Below, piece after piece: positions 1-7,646 of a DNA stretch of 63,838 bases. Every line of letters begins with the position of its first letter. Position 1 is the first letter of the stretch. Both the position numbers and the translations under genes were made by a program. The notes below the pieces were generated by a model. The model did not search any database, was not told where the DNA came from, and was given only the letters and a program-made list of their open reading frames with translations. This DNA is from IMCC26256 sp037146835 (GTDB lineage: Bacteria > Actinomycetota > Acidimicrobiia > IMCC26256), in the NCBI GenBank assembly GCA_037146835.1, contig JBAWWI010000003.1, positions 1-63,838 on the forward strand. Direction: 5' to 3'.

Positions 1-273
1 TGCGATCTCTGCGATAATTGCTAACGCATCACCGAGATGCTCTCCAGGTAGCAGAACAATGCGCTCAGCAGCACGACGAGCCAACGACATCGCATAGCCG
101 ATATTCGGCCCTGAATTACCGAAGACTCCGCCCTGCTCGCCTGCTGGCCCGACCTCGCCGGGGCGATTTGCTCGCCATGAACGCGCAGCGGGGAGGGTAA
201 CTCCAGGAGCGAGATTTGCCTTGTTACGAGGCTTATCCACGCTCACGATCGATACAAACGGATCCATTGGCAT
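1..273 (-). CDS. Unidentified protein, C-terminus cut by the window edge
   Basis: A leftward frame opens with ATG at 273 (a second in-frame ATG is at 267) and stays open for 91 codons to base 1. It starts 12 bases after the cimA stop and has a purine-rich AGGA about ten bases upstream, so it is probably the fourth gene of the leuB-ilvE-cimA operon. The visible protein starts MPMDPFVSIVSVDKPRNKAN and contains a glycine-rich GPAGEQGGVFGNSGPN stretch, followed by a more helical segment (IGYAMSLARRAAERIVLLPG). I do not recognise the family. The composition and the tight spacing support a real gene, but the function cannot be named from this fragment. Confidence 0.6.
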   Translation of the reverse strand, partial: MPMDPFVSIVSVDKPRNKANLAPGVTLPAARSWRANRPGEVGPAGEQGGVFGNSGPNIGYAMSLARRAAERIVLLPGEHLGDALAIIAEIA

Positions 274-285
274 TGTCTTGTGGTC

Positions 286-1938
286 CTATCCGCGTGCTTC
301 TGCGCGCAGTAATCCATAGATGAGTGAGTCTGAGAGCGCTTGCCAAGAGGCGTCGATGATGTTCTCGCTAACTCCGATAGTGGTCCAAGAACCGTCAGCA
401 TCAGCAGTATCTAGCAGGACGCGTGTAACTGCCCCTGTACCTAACTCTGCGTTCAAGACTCGTACCTTGAAATCGGTCAGGTGAACATGATCAAGAGCGG
501 GGAATCGAGATCCGAGCGCTGACCTAAGTGCGCGGTCAAGAGCGTTGACCGGTCCGTTGCCCTCTGAGGTAGCGATCTCTCGATCCTCACCGATGCGCAC
601 CTTCATCGTCGCCTCGGTAACTACCCCTGCATGACCGTCTTCGCCCTGAACGTCATCTGTGATAACACGAAAACTCTCAACGCTGAACCAGTTAGGGGTC
701 CAACCAGTTGCTCTGCGCATGAGTAGCTCTAGAGATGCATCTGCAACCTCAAATTGGAATCCGTCATGCTCAAGGCGTTTGAGTGTCTCTACGACTGCAT
801 TGACAGTAGGTCCGTCGAGGTCGAGGCCAAGCTCCTGCGCTTTGAGCGCGATCGTTGCCTTGCCAGCTAGCTCTGAGACGATAAATCGCGTGCCATTGCC
901 TACAGAGTCAGGGGCGATGTGCTCGTATGCATCTGGGCGGCGAGCGATCGCACTTACATGCAACCCTGCCTTATGAGCGAACGCCGAGGAGCCGACATAT
1001 GCAGCCTGCGGGTTGAGGGACATGTTGACTAGTTCAGCGATGTGACGAGATACAGGAGTCAACCGCTCTAAACGGTCAGCAGGAATGGTCTCGATCCCCA
1101 TCTTGATTGTGAGATTCGGAATGATGGTGGTGAGATTGCAGTTACCGGTGCGCTCGCCATATCCATTAATGGTTCCCTGCACCTGCGTTGCCCCGCCACG
1201 AACCCCGGCGAGTGCATTTGCAACACCACAGCCAGTGTCGTCATGGAGGTGTACCCCAACAGCGACATCGCCACCGAAGTAATCGACAACCTCAGAGACG
1301 ATCTGCTCAACCTCGTAGGGAAGTGAACCCCCATTGGTATCGCAGAGCACTAGGCGATCAACACCAGAGGTCGCGGCTGCCTCAAGTACTCGCAACGAGT
1401 ACTCGGGATTGCGCTTGTAGCCATCGAAGAAGTGCTCGGCATCGAAGAGAACCTCGCGGCCCTCCCCCTTTAGATAGGCAACCGAGTCGCCGACCATTGC
1501 AACGCCCTCTTCAAGAGTCGTGTTCAGCGTCTCAATTACGTGGTAATCCCAGCACTTTCCGACGATGCAGAGTGCCGGTGCACCTGAGCGAATCAAGTGC
1601 GCCAGAGTCTCATCAGAGTCAACCTTGCCGCGCGCACGGCGCGTGGATCCAAAGGCGACAAGCTTCGATGTAGTTAGAACAAGCTCGTTTGGAATCCGCT
1701 TGAAGAGCTCGTCATCTTTTGGATTCGCACCTGGCCAACCGGCCTCGATGTAGTGCACGCCGAGCGAGTCGAGCTGCTCCGCAATTCTGAGCTTGTCGTC
1801 GACCGTGAGCGAGATTCCTTCTAGTTGAGCACCATCACGCAGAGTTGTGTCATAGATCTCTACGAACTTAGGCGTGCGGTCTCCACTCAAGCCGCTACTC
1901 AAGCCGCTACTCAAGCCGCTACTCAAGCCGTTACTCAT
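286..1938 (-). CDS. cimA: (R)-citramalate synthase
   Basis: A 550-residue enzyme of the DRE-TIM metallolyase (isopropylmalate/citramalate synthase) superfamily. The N-terminal VEIYDTTLRDGAQLEG and the following EAGWPGANPKDDELF match the citramalate-synthase branch; LeuA proteins instead have DTTLRDGEQSPG and EAGFP. The predicted reaction is pyruvate plus acetyl-CoA to citramalate, the threonine-independent entry to isoleucine that then uses LeuCD and LeuB. The start at 1938 is chosen because ATG lies in ATGAGTAA and overlaps the ilvE stop by eight bases; a longer upstream reading would run through ilvE. Residues 3-18 are four Ser-Gly-Leu-Ser type repeats encoded by a 12-bp tandem array, so the conserved domain begins only at about residue 25. 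A C-terminal LeuA-type dimer domain is present. Confidence 0.93.
   Translation of the reverse strand: MSNGLSSGLSSGLSSGLSGDRTPKFVEIYDTTLRDGAQLEGISLTVDDKLRIAEQLDSLGVHYIEAGWPGANPKDDELFKRIPNELVLTTSKLVAFGSTRRARGKVDSDETLAHLIRSGAPALCIVGKCWDYHVIETLNTTLEEGVAMVGDSVAYLKGEGREVLFDAEHFFDGYKRNPEYSLRVLEAAATSGVDRLVLCDTNGGSLPYEVEQIVSEVVDYFGGDVAVGVHLHDDTGCGVANALAGVRGGATQVQGTINGYGERTGNCNLTTIIPNLTIKMGIETIPADRLERLTPVSRHIAELVNMSLNPQAAYVGSSAFAHKAGLHVSAIARRPDAYEHIAPDSVGNGTRFIVSELAGKATIALKAQELGLDLDGPTVNAVVETLKRLEHDGFQFEVADASLELLMRRATGWTPNWFSVESFRVITDDVQGEDGHAGVVTEATMKVRIGEDREIATSEGNGPVNALDRALRSALGSRFPALDHVHLTDFKVRVLNAELGTGAVTRVLLDTADADGSWTTIGVSENIIDASWQALSDSLIYGLLRAEARG
1885..1932. repeat. 12-bp tandem repeat, four copies, in frame in cimA
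   Basis: Four consecutive copies of ACTCAAGCCGCT on the plus strand (1885-1896, 1897-1908, 1909-1920, 1921-1932). The last copy has one change, GTT for GCT. Read on the minus strand they give a Ser-Gly-Leu-Ser repeat directly after the cimA start codon. The unit is a multiple of three, so copy-number change would not shift the frame. Confidence 0.97.
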
Positions 1939-2863
1939 CGGTGTACTCCAACCAATCTGAGTACTTCGGGTTACGCGCGTAGACCGCGTCGAAGTATGCG
2001 GCCTGAATCTCTTTAGTGATAGGCCCTGGGTCTCCACCACGGTCGCCAATCTCGCGATCGTCCACGGAGCGCATTGGCACAATCTCTGCTGCAGTACCTG
2101 TGAGGAAAGCCTCATCAGCAAGGTAGAGATCCGAGCGAAGCAACTTGGCCTCAACTACCTGGTATCCAAGGTCGCGTGCGATTGTCATGACGCTTGCACG
2201 AGTGAGCCCATCGAGAGCGCCCGATGACGTCGGCGGTGTGGTGATGACTCCATCGCGGACTGTAAAGAGGTTCTCACCTGTGCACTCAGCGACATACCCC
2301 TGGGTGTTCAGAAGGATCGCCTCGTCATAGCCAGCCTTGATCGCCTCAACCTTGGCCAGACTGGAGTTCACATAGATGCCAGTCCCCTTAGCGGCGACGG
2401 GCATCACGTTGGGGTCCATTCGGCGCCATGAAGAGACCTGAAGGCGCACACCATTACGCACGCCCTCATCGCCGAGATAAGAAGCCCAGGGCCATACGGC
2501 GATGGAGACATTCACGGGGCACGGCAAGGGGTTGAGCCCCATCTCGCCATATCCGAGATACACAATCGGCCGGATGTAGCAAGACTCAACGTCATTGGCT
2601 CGGATTGTCTCTTTGGTCGCGTCGACTAACTCTTGAACGGTGAACGGCACCTTCATCATTAGCAAGTGCGCAGACTGGTGCAGGCGTCGGATGTGGTCTG
2701 TTAGGCGAAAGACAGCTGGTCCGCGCTCTGTTGGGTATGCACGAATCCCCTCGAATACACCGGAGCCATAGTGAAGAGTGTGGGATAGGACGTGGATGCG
2801 CGCGTCATCCCAATCAACCAACGCTCCATCCATCCAGATCTTTTTTGTCTTCTCAAATGGCAT
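1931..2863 (-). CDS. ilvE: Branched-chain-amino-acid aminotransferase
   Basis: A 310-residue class IV (fold type IV) PLP aminotransferase. It catalyses the last step of leucine, isoleucine and valine synthesis with glutamate as donor. The N-terminal IWMDGALVDWDDARIHVLSH and LHYGSGVFEGIRAY are typical of group I IlvE. The PLP lysine is expected at K159 in AAKGTGIYVN, and ECTGENLF is the conserved cofactor-phosphate region. The start at 2863 has AGAGGAG about ten bases upstream. It follows leuB with a 42-bp gap and overlaps cimA by eight bases, so it is the middle gene of a translationally coupled operon. Length is normal for the family. Confidence 0.95.
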   Translation of the reverse strand: MPFEKTKKIWMDGALVDWDDARIHVLSHTLHYGSGVFEGIRAYPTERGPAVFRLTDHIRRLHQSAHLLMMKVPFTVQELVDATKETIRANDVESCYIRPIVYLGYGEMGLNPLPCPVNVSIAVWPWASYLGDEGVRNGVRLQVSSWRRMDPNVMPVAAKGTGIYVNSSLAKVEAIKAGYDEAILLNTQGYVAECTGENLFTVRDGVITTPPTSSGALDGLTRASVMTIARDLGYQVVEAKLLRSDLYLADEAFLTGTAAEIVPMRSVDDREIGDRGGDPGPITKEIQAAYFDAVYARNPKYSDWLEYTDE

Positions 2864-2905
2864 GACTACATGCTCCTCTGTTGCTCGAGTGTCATATTTG
2901 TTTAC

Positions 2906-3898
2906 TTAGAGCGCCGCAATAATTGAGGCGCCGATTTCCTTTGTTCCACCAGTTGCTACGTCACTTGCCGCGATGGCTGCGCGTATTCGATCAGCCGCTA
3001 CTTGCTCGCCTAAGAACTCAAGCATCATCGCTGCGGAGATCACCGCCGCACGAGGATCCGCAATTCCCTTTCCAGCGATATCTGGGGCCGAACCATGAAC
3101 TGGCTCAAATAGGGAAGGACCAGTGCGAGCAGGGTTGAGGTTCGCAGAGGCAGCGCGACCGATGCCGCCAGCTACAGCTCCTCCTAGGTCGGTGAGGATG
3201 TCACCGAAGAGGTTGTCAGTGACGATCACGTCGTACTTCTCAGGGCGCTGCACAAAATGGATGCAGGCAGCATCTATATGGTCATAACCGGTAGTGACAT
3301 CTGGGAACTCCGTAGCAACCTCGTTGAAAGCCCGCTCCCAGAGATCACCAGCAAAAGTAAGCACATTTGTCTTATGAACAAGCGTTAGGCGCTTTGCTGG
3401 GCGGTCGTTCGCAAGGCCAAATGCATAGCGGATACAGCGCTCAACCCCCATGCGCGTATTGACCGAGCCTTGGGTAGCAACCTCGTTTGGGGTTCCCTTG
3501 CGCAGAAATCCACCCTCACCGGCGTAGGTGCCCTCAGTATTTTCACGCACGACGAGCATGTCAACGCCATTATTGAGAATCGATGGACCCGCTAGGAATG
3601 GGCGCAGGTTTACGTATAGGTCGAGCTCAAAGCGGAGGCGAAGCAAGAGTCCGCGCTCAATTACTCCAGGAGGGACATCTGGGGTCCCGACCGCTCCAAG
3701 AAGCACGGCATCGAACCCACGAATCTCCTCGAGGACTTCATCAGGAAGAACCTCACCGGTCGATAGGTATCTACGACCACCAAGGTCATAATCGGTCGTA
3801 TCTAGGCTCACGCCTGCCGCTTCAATCACGGCAAGGGCAACCTCAGTTACCTCGGGACCGATCCCGTCGCCACCGATGATTCCAACACGGTGCGTCAT
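2906..3898 (-). CDS. leuB: 3-isopropylmalate dehydrogenase
   Basis: A 330-residue NAD-dependent beta-decarboxylating dehydrogenase. It oxidises 3-isopropylmalate in leucine synthesis and can do the same for 3-methylmalate in the citramalate-isoleucine route. Visible motifs are the N-terminal GIIGGDGIGPEV, LRFELDLYVNLRP for substrate binding, VRENTEGTYAGEGG, the catalytic TLVHKTNVL, the metal site VTDNLFGDILTDLGG, and EPVHGSAPDIAGKG for NAD. It is the first full-length gene of the leftward leuB-ilvE-cimA operon and lies behind an attenuator-like leader. The 5-prime region between the hairpin and the start carries degenerate 12-bp repeats and a short open frame whose TGA overlaps the leuB ATG. 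Confidence 0.96.
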   Translation of the reverse strand: MTHRVGIIGGDGIGPEVTEVALAVIEAAGVSLDTTDYDLGGRRYLSTGEVLPDEVLEEIRGFDAVLLGAVGTPDVPPGVIERGLLLRLRFELDLYVNLRPFLAGPSILNNGVDMLVVRENTEGTYAGEGGFLRKGTPNEVATQGSVNTRMGVERCIRYAFGLANDRPAKRLTLVHKTNVLTFAGDLWERAFNEVATEFPDVTTGYDHIDAACIHFVQRPEKYDVIVTDNLFGDILTDLGGAVAGGIGRAASANLNPARTGPSLFEPVHGSAPDIAGKGIADPRAAVISAAMMLEFLGEQVAADRIRAAIAASDVATGGTKEIGASIIAAL

Positions 3899-3957
3899 CG
3901 CTGCTTCATTTCTGAGTGAGATTCTGGACTTATTTCTAGATTCATTGCTGGCTTCAT
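3895..3957 (-). CDS. Possible 20-codon upstream frame coupled to leuB
   Basis: Between the attenuator hairpin and leuB there is an open frame beginning MKPAMNLEIS. It starts at 3957 behind an AGGAG, 11 bases away, and ends with a TGA that overlaps the leuB ATG in ATGA. It is made almost entirely of the degenerate 12-bp repeats. This may be a coupling frame that delivers ribosomes to leuB, which otherwise has no obvious Shine-Dalgarno, or it may be chance. No homologue can be claimed. Confidence 0.3.
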   Translation of the reverse strand: MKPAMNLEISPESHSEMKQR

Positions 3958-3972
3958 TTCTGTAGGAGCTCC
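3901..3972. repeat. Degenerate 12-bp tandem repeat upstream of leuB
   Basis: About six units related to GCTTCATTTCTG. Exact copies lie at 3903-3914 and 3951-3962, with diverged copies between them, for example GACTTATTTCTA and GATTCATTGCTG. The array fills the 5-prime untranslated stretch between the attenuator hairpin and leuB. Confidence 0.75.
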
Positions 3973-3980
3973 TGATAACG

Positions 3981-4035
3981 AAAGACCGCCCACCAGAGTG
4001 GACGGTCAGGGGCGAACGCCAAAGGGCAGCGTTCG
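3981..4035 (-). terminator. Attenuator of the leuB-ilvE-cimA operon
   Basis: Read leftward, directly after the leader-peptide stop there is a perfect stem CGAACGC/GCGTTCG (4029-4035 with 4013-4019). Next comes a ten-pair stem GACCGTCCAC/GTGGGCGGTC with one mismatch (3998-4007 with 3984-3993), followed by TTTCGTT. The CGCCC at the end of the first stem is complementary to GGGCG in the second, so a competing antiterminator can form. This is the arrangement of classical translation-coupled attenuation. The U tract is short, so termination strength is uncertain. Confidence 0.7.
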
Positions 4036-4173
4036 CTAGGGAATAATAATTACTCGGCGAAGAGCAGTCGCTGTACCCATGACGCTCAGGTGGCGCATAT
4101 CTTCGATGCGAGCGCTAGAGAGGTAAGCGAGTGCGGTTGCCATAAGGATCCCAATGTACCACCCCGGCAGCAT
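4036..4173 (-). CDS. Leader peptide of the leuB-ilvE-cimA operon (Leu/Val/Ile codons)
   Basis: A short leftward frame ending in TALRRVIIIP, with codons GTA ATT ATT ATT just before the stop at 4036-4038. The stop abuts the attenuator hairpins. The longest likely form (45 codons, ATG at 4173) has a strong GGGAGGGG Shine-Dalgarno five bases upstream and also contains ILMATALAYL. Shorter starts at 4098 and 4080 would give 20 or 14 residues. By analogy with ilv leader peptides, scarcity of charged tRNA-Ile, tRNA-Val or tRNA-Leu should stall the ribosome and favour readthrough. The run of Ile codons fits an operon that includes citramalate synthase. The role is inferred from the sequence pattern. 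Confidence 0.75.
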   Translation of the reverse strand: MLPGWYIGILMATALAYLSSARIEDMRHLSVMGTATALRRVIIIP

Positions 4174-4255
4174 GAGCCCCTCCCTGAGTGGAATGATGTG
4201 ACTCGCCGGCGCCAAGGGGGGCCCGGCCTTCGAAGACTTAGAGGGGTAAGCCGAT

Positions 4256-5602
4256 ATGAGCAATCAGACCCAGCAGAGGGCGCATCGGGATTGGAGCCGC
4301 AGAGGTCTTGCTCTCATCGCAGGTCTTGCTCTCCTAGGAGCAGGCCTTGGCGCTTGCAGCGAGTCAAGTAGCAAGGGAGCCACAGGGTCGAGTGGTATTC
4401 CCGGGGGCGGCGATGACTGCAACAAGGGATCAGTCGTTGCCTGCATCGGCGACGACACCACACTCGGCAAGATCGCACATTCTCCGGTTGCAGCTAAAGG
4501 CGAGCCGATTCTCATTGGAATGATTAACCAAGAGGCGGGAGCGGCAGGCGCATTCCCCGAACTAAGCGCCGCGGATCGCGCTGCAGTTGCATTCATAAAT
4601 AATGAACTCGGAGGCATAAACGGCAGACCCATTCAACTTGAGGTATGCGATACAAAATTCTCACCTTCCGGATCAATCGCATGCGCACAGCAAATGATCG
4701 ACAAGAAGGTTGCAGCAGTCACCGGAGGCATTGATGTATTCGGAGATGGAATAAAGATCCTTAGCGACAACGGAGTTCCGTTCGTCGGCGGGATTCCGGT
4801 TAGTACCGCCTCAGCTTCAGTCCCAACTTCATTCCAGTTCAGCGGAGGCATCTGGGGGGCGTTGCTCGCATTCGCGCACTACGCGACTAACAACCTTCAC
4901 GCTAAGAGCGTCTCTATCCTCTACACGGATTTTGGACCTATTACCGACGGTGCCAACACGACCAAGGATGTCCTTGAGAAACTCGGTGTCAAGGTTCAGA
5001 TGGTTCCGTTCCCGGTGATAACAACGGATTACCTCACTCCTATTACTCAGGCAGTACAGAGCAACCCTGATGCGATCATCGTGGGAACAGCCGACACCGG
5101 ATGTGTTCCATCATTCCGCGCAGCCGAAGAGCTCAAAACTAAAGCAGCACTCTTCTTTACCGGAGCGTGTGCTGCACCAAAAATCCTCGAGAGCGCAGGG
5201 GCATCTGCCACTGAGGGTACGTACTTCAACATCGAGCAGATCCTCCCGAAGCCCGGGACTGTCGATCCAGATACACGGCTCTACAACCTTGTGCTCGCAA
5301 AGTATGCGCCCGGGCTCGACCCAGCCAGCGCAGGGACCGTTGCCTTCCGCTCCACGATGAACCTCTATACGCAGATGGACTCGCTCGGATCCAAAGCAAC
5401 TGACCACAAGTCGCTCATTGCTAGCTTCAAGAAGGCAGTTGACCATCCATCCTTCAACGGGCACTCCTACACGTGTGACGGTAAAGACTTCCCCGGGCTA
5501 CCCGCTATCTGTACGTCAGAAGAGGCCATTGTTCAGAACGTGAAAGGCACTCTCGTTCCACGAACCGGCTGGATTGATGTCGGCGCTTTCGCCTCAAACT
5601 GA
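4256..5602 (+). CDS. ABC-transporter substrate-binding lipoprotein, branched-chain amino acid type
   Basis: A 448-residue exported periplasmic-binding-protein-like receptor (type I fold, LivJ/Peripla_BP_6 class). The N-terminus has a twin arginine (DWSRRG), a hydrophobic core and a lipobox-like LGAC, predicting lipidation at Cys34. A Ser/Gly-rich linker then leads into PILIGMINQEAGAAGAFPE and AAVAFINNELGGINGR, which are typical of this class. GAGGGG lies ten bases before the ATG at 4256. It starts the rightward uptake operon with the permease and two ATPases, and it diverges from the leu/ilv operon. The substrate is probably leucine, isoleucine or valine judging from the neighbours, but this family also binds other amino acids, amides and urea. 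Confidence 0.9.
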   Translation: MSNQTQQRAHRDWSRRGLALIAGLALLGAGLGACSESSSKGATGSSGIPGGGDDCNKGSVVACIGDDTTLGKIAHSPVAAKGEPILIGMINQEAGAAGAFPELSAADRAAVAFINNELGGINGRPIQLEVCDTKFSPSGSIACAQQMIDKKVAAVTGGIDVFGDGIKILSDNGVPFVGGIPVSTASASVPTSFQFSGGIWGALLAFAHYATNNLHAKSVSILYTDFGPITDGANTTKDVLEKLGVKVQMVPFPVITTDYLTPITQAVQSNPDAIIVGTADTGCVPSFRAAEELKTKAALFFTGACAAPKILESAGASATEGTYFNIEQILPKPGTVDPDTRLYNLVLAKYAPGLDPASAGTVAFRSTMNLYTQMDSLGSKATDHKSLIASFKKAVDHPSFNGHSYTCDGKDFPGLPAICTSEEAIVQNVKGTLVPRTGWIDVGAFASN

Positions 5603-5666
5603 GTAGACGGGCACAGCTATCGCCGCATATGGAGGTTATTTACTAGTCGGGCTTGGCGCCGGTGGA

Positions 5667-7646
5667 ATGCTTGCGGCCCTAGCCATTGGCCTAGTGCTGA
5701 CCTATCGCGCCTCGGGGGTAATTAACTTCGCACACTGCGCGGTTGGCGCGTACATCGCTTTTGCATTCTTTACTCTCCGCCAAGACGGCGACCTGGTGCT
5801 CCCAATATTGGGGCTACCCGCGCGCATCCACCTCATCGGCAGACCAACAGTTTTTACAGCACTTCTTATCTCCGTAGTTCTAGCGGCGATTGTTGGACTG
5901 ATGATCTATACGTTTGTTTTTCGCCCTCTGCGCACCGCTCCCCCACTTGCAAGAATCGTTGCTTCACTCGGCCTACTTCTCTACACCCAAGAGATGATCA
6001 GGCTTCGTTTTGGTGGCGGAGGCTCGGCCATATTCTCAATTGGTGACCTTCTCCCACAAGGAGCACTCCATCTTCTTGACGTTGCGGTACCAATCAATCG
6101 CTTTGTGCTTGCAGGCATCGCCGTTATCGCATCACTAGTTCTCGGCGGGATATACCGTTGGACGAAGTTCGGCTTATCGACGCGAGCAGCTGCAGAGAAT
6201 GAACGCGCTGCTGTACTAGCCGGCCTCTCCCCCGATCGCCTCGCCGCAGTGAATTGGATGATCGCTACGGTGCTCTCGGGCGTTGCCGTAATTCTCATTG
6301 CGTCGGTAACCAAACAACTCGATGTCGTCTCAACATCTCTACTTGTAGTCCCGGCGCTCGCCGCAGCCCTTCTCGGTGGAATGGCCTCCTTCACAATCGC
6401 AACGCTTGCCGGGCTAATGATTGGAATGCTCCAGGCAGCGCTTCTCCACTTCTCAACGGTCTCGAGTGCGGTCCCAAATTGGTTACCGCGCGCAGGCATT
6501 CCGGAGGCGCTGCCGTTCATCCTCATCCTCATAGCAATCACACTTCGGGGCCGCGCACTCCCCACCCGAGGAGCGCTAGAGGAACGATTCCACCCTTCTG
6601 CTCCGATAGCTCTGCACCCGATTCGATGGACCCTCATTGGTACTGCAGTCGGAGTCTCATTGATGCTCACCCTCAGCGGAGCGTGGCGCTTGGCACTCAT
6701 CGTCTCCATGATCTCTGCGATTATCGCTCTCTCGAGTGTTGTCCTGACCGGCTGGGTCGGGCAGATTTCATTGGCCCAACTCGCAATCGCCGGTGTATCG
6801 GCGTTCATGGTTGCGCGCCTCAGTTCTGACGCGCACATTCCATTCCCATGGTCGCCGCTACTTGCAGTCTCTGCTGCAGTTGCGATGGGGGTTCTAGCGG
6901 GGTTCCCAGCGGTGAGGGTTCGCGGCACAACCCTTGCAGTGGCGACTCTTGGGGCAGCAACAGCGATTCAGGCAATTGCATTTAACAGCGAGGCGTTGAC
7001 AGGTGGGATCGCCGGTACATCTACTCCACAGCCCCGCCTCTTTGGAGTCAACCTCGGTATCGCAGGTCTAGGTAATGAATATCCACGTGCAGGCTTTGGG
7101 ATCATGGTGGTAATAGTCCTCGCACTATCGACTCTTGCAGTCAGCAATCTGCGCAGAAGCCCAACAGGCCTACGTTGGTTGGCAGTTCGGTCAAATGAAA
7201 GAGCAGCAGCTGCAGCGGGGATTGATGTCACAAGCACAAAACTGCTTGCGTTCGCAGTGGCATCGGCGCTTGCGGGTATCGGCGGGGCTCTAACGGCATA
7301 TCAACTCACCGCTCTTTCACCGGATGTATTTATCGTGTTCCTAGCACTAGCAACCCTTGCACTTACCTACCTTGGAGGTATCGCTCGCATCGCTGGAGCA
7401 TTTATTGCGGGGGCGCTTGCATCTGGAGGAATCCTCACTCAGATACTCGGGGGCAATGGGAGCGTTGGATCTAAATACCAGACTGCAATGAGCGGGGTGC
7501 TTCTAATTGTTGTTGCAATTGCGCAGCCCAATGGCATTGCCGGCGGTGTCTCTGCTCTAAAAACTTCAGTTCGTTCTCGCGTCAAGACAAGGCCAGATAC
7601 GCGGCCTGAGACGGGGCCCAAAAACCGAAGCGAAGTGGCCTCATGA
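5667..7646 (+). CDS. Fused LivH-LivM branched-chain amino acid ABC permease
   Basis: A polytopic protein of at least 659 residues joining two permeases that are usually separate. The first half (to about residue 300) is LivH-like, with GLVLTYRASGVINFAH near its start. The second half (about 320-640) is LivM-like, with LTGWVGQISLAQLAIAGVSAF and AGFPAVRVRGTTLAVATL. It should form the whole membrane channel for the neighbouring binding protein and ATPases. The first ATG at 5667 is probably not the true start: upstream in-frame codons read AAYGGYLLVGLGAGG, which is family-like sequence, yet there is no ATG, GTG or TTG before the stop at 5604. See the finding on a possible one-base indel. The C-terminal tail is basic and repetitive (KTRPDTRPETGP). 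The last codon overlaps livG in ATGA. Confidence 0.9.
   Translation: MLAALAIGLVLTYRASGVINFAHCAVGAYIAFAFFTLRQDGDLVLPILGLPARIHLIGRPTVFTALLISVVLAAIVGLMIYTFVFRPLRTAPPLARIVASLGLLLYTQEMIRLRFGGGGSAIFSIGDLLPQGALHLLDVAVPINRFVLAGIAVIASLVLGGIYRWTKFGLSTRAAAENERAAVLAGLSPDRLAAVNWMIATVLSGVAVILIASVTKQLDVVSTSLLVVPALAAALLGGMASFTIATLAGLMIGMLQAALLHFSTVSSAVPNWLPRAGIPEALPFILILIAITLRGRALPTRGALEERFHPSAPIALHPIRWTLIGTAVGVSLMLTLSGAWRLALIVSMISAIIALSSVVLTGWVGQISLAQLAIAGVSAFMVARLSSDAHIPFPWSPLLAVSAAVAMGVLAGFPAVRVRGTTLAVATLGAATAIQAIAFNSEALTGGIAGTSTPQPRLFGVNLGIAGLGNEYPRAGFGIMVVIVLALSTLAVSNLRRSPTGLRWLAVRSNERAAAAAGIDVTSTKLLAFAVASALAGIGGALTAYQLTALSPDVFIVFLALATLALTYLGGIARIAGAFIAGALASGGILTQILGGNGSVGSKYQTAMSGVLLIVVAIAQPNGIAGGVSALKTSVRSRVKTRPDTRPETGPKNRSEVAS

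Noticed and set aside
5981..6928. A 315-codon open frame on the minus strand opposite the permease gene
   Set aside because: It is antisense to a clear LivH-LivM protein, has no ribosome site and its product is low-complexity Ala/Thr/Arg. GC-rich coding DNA often leaves the opposite frame open.
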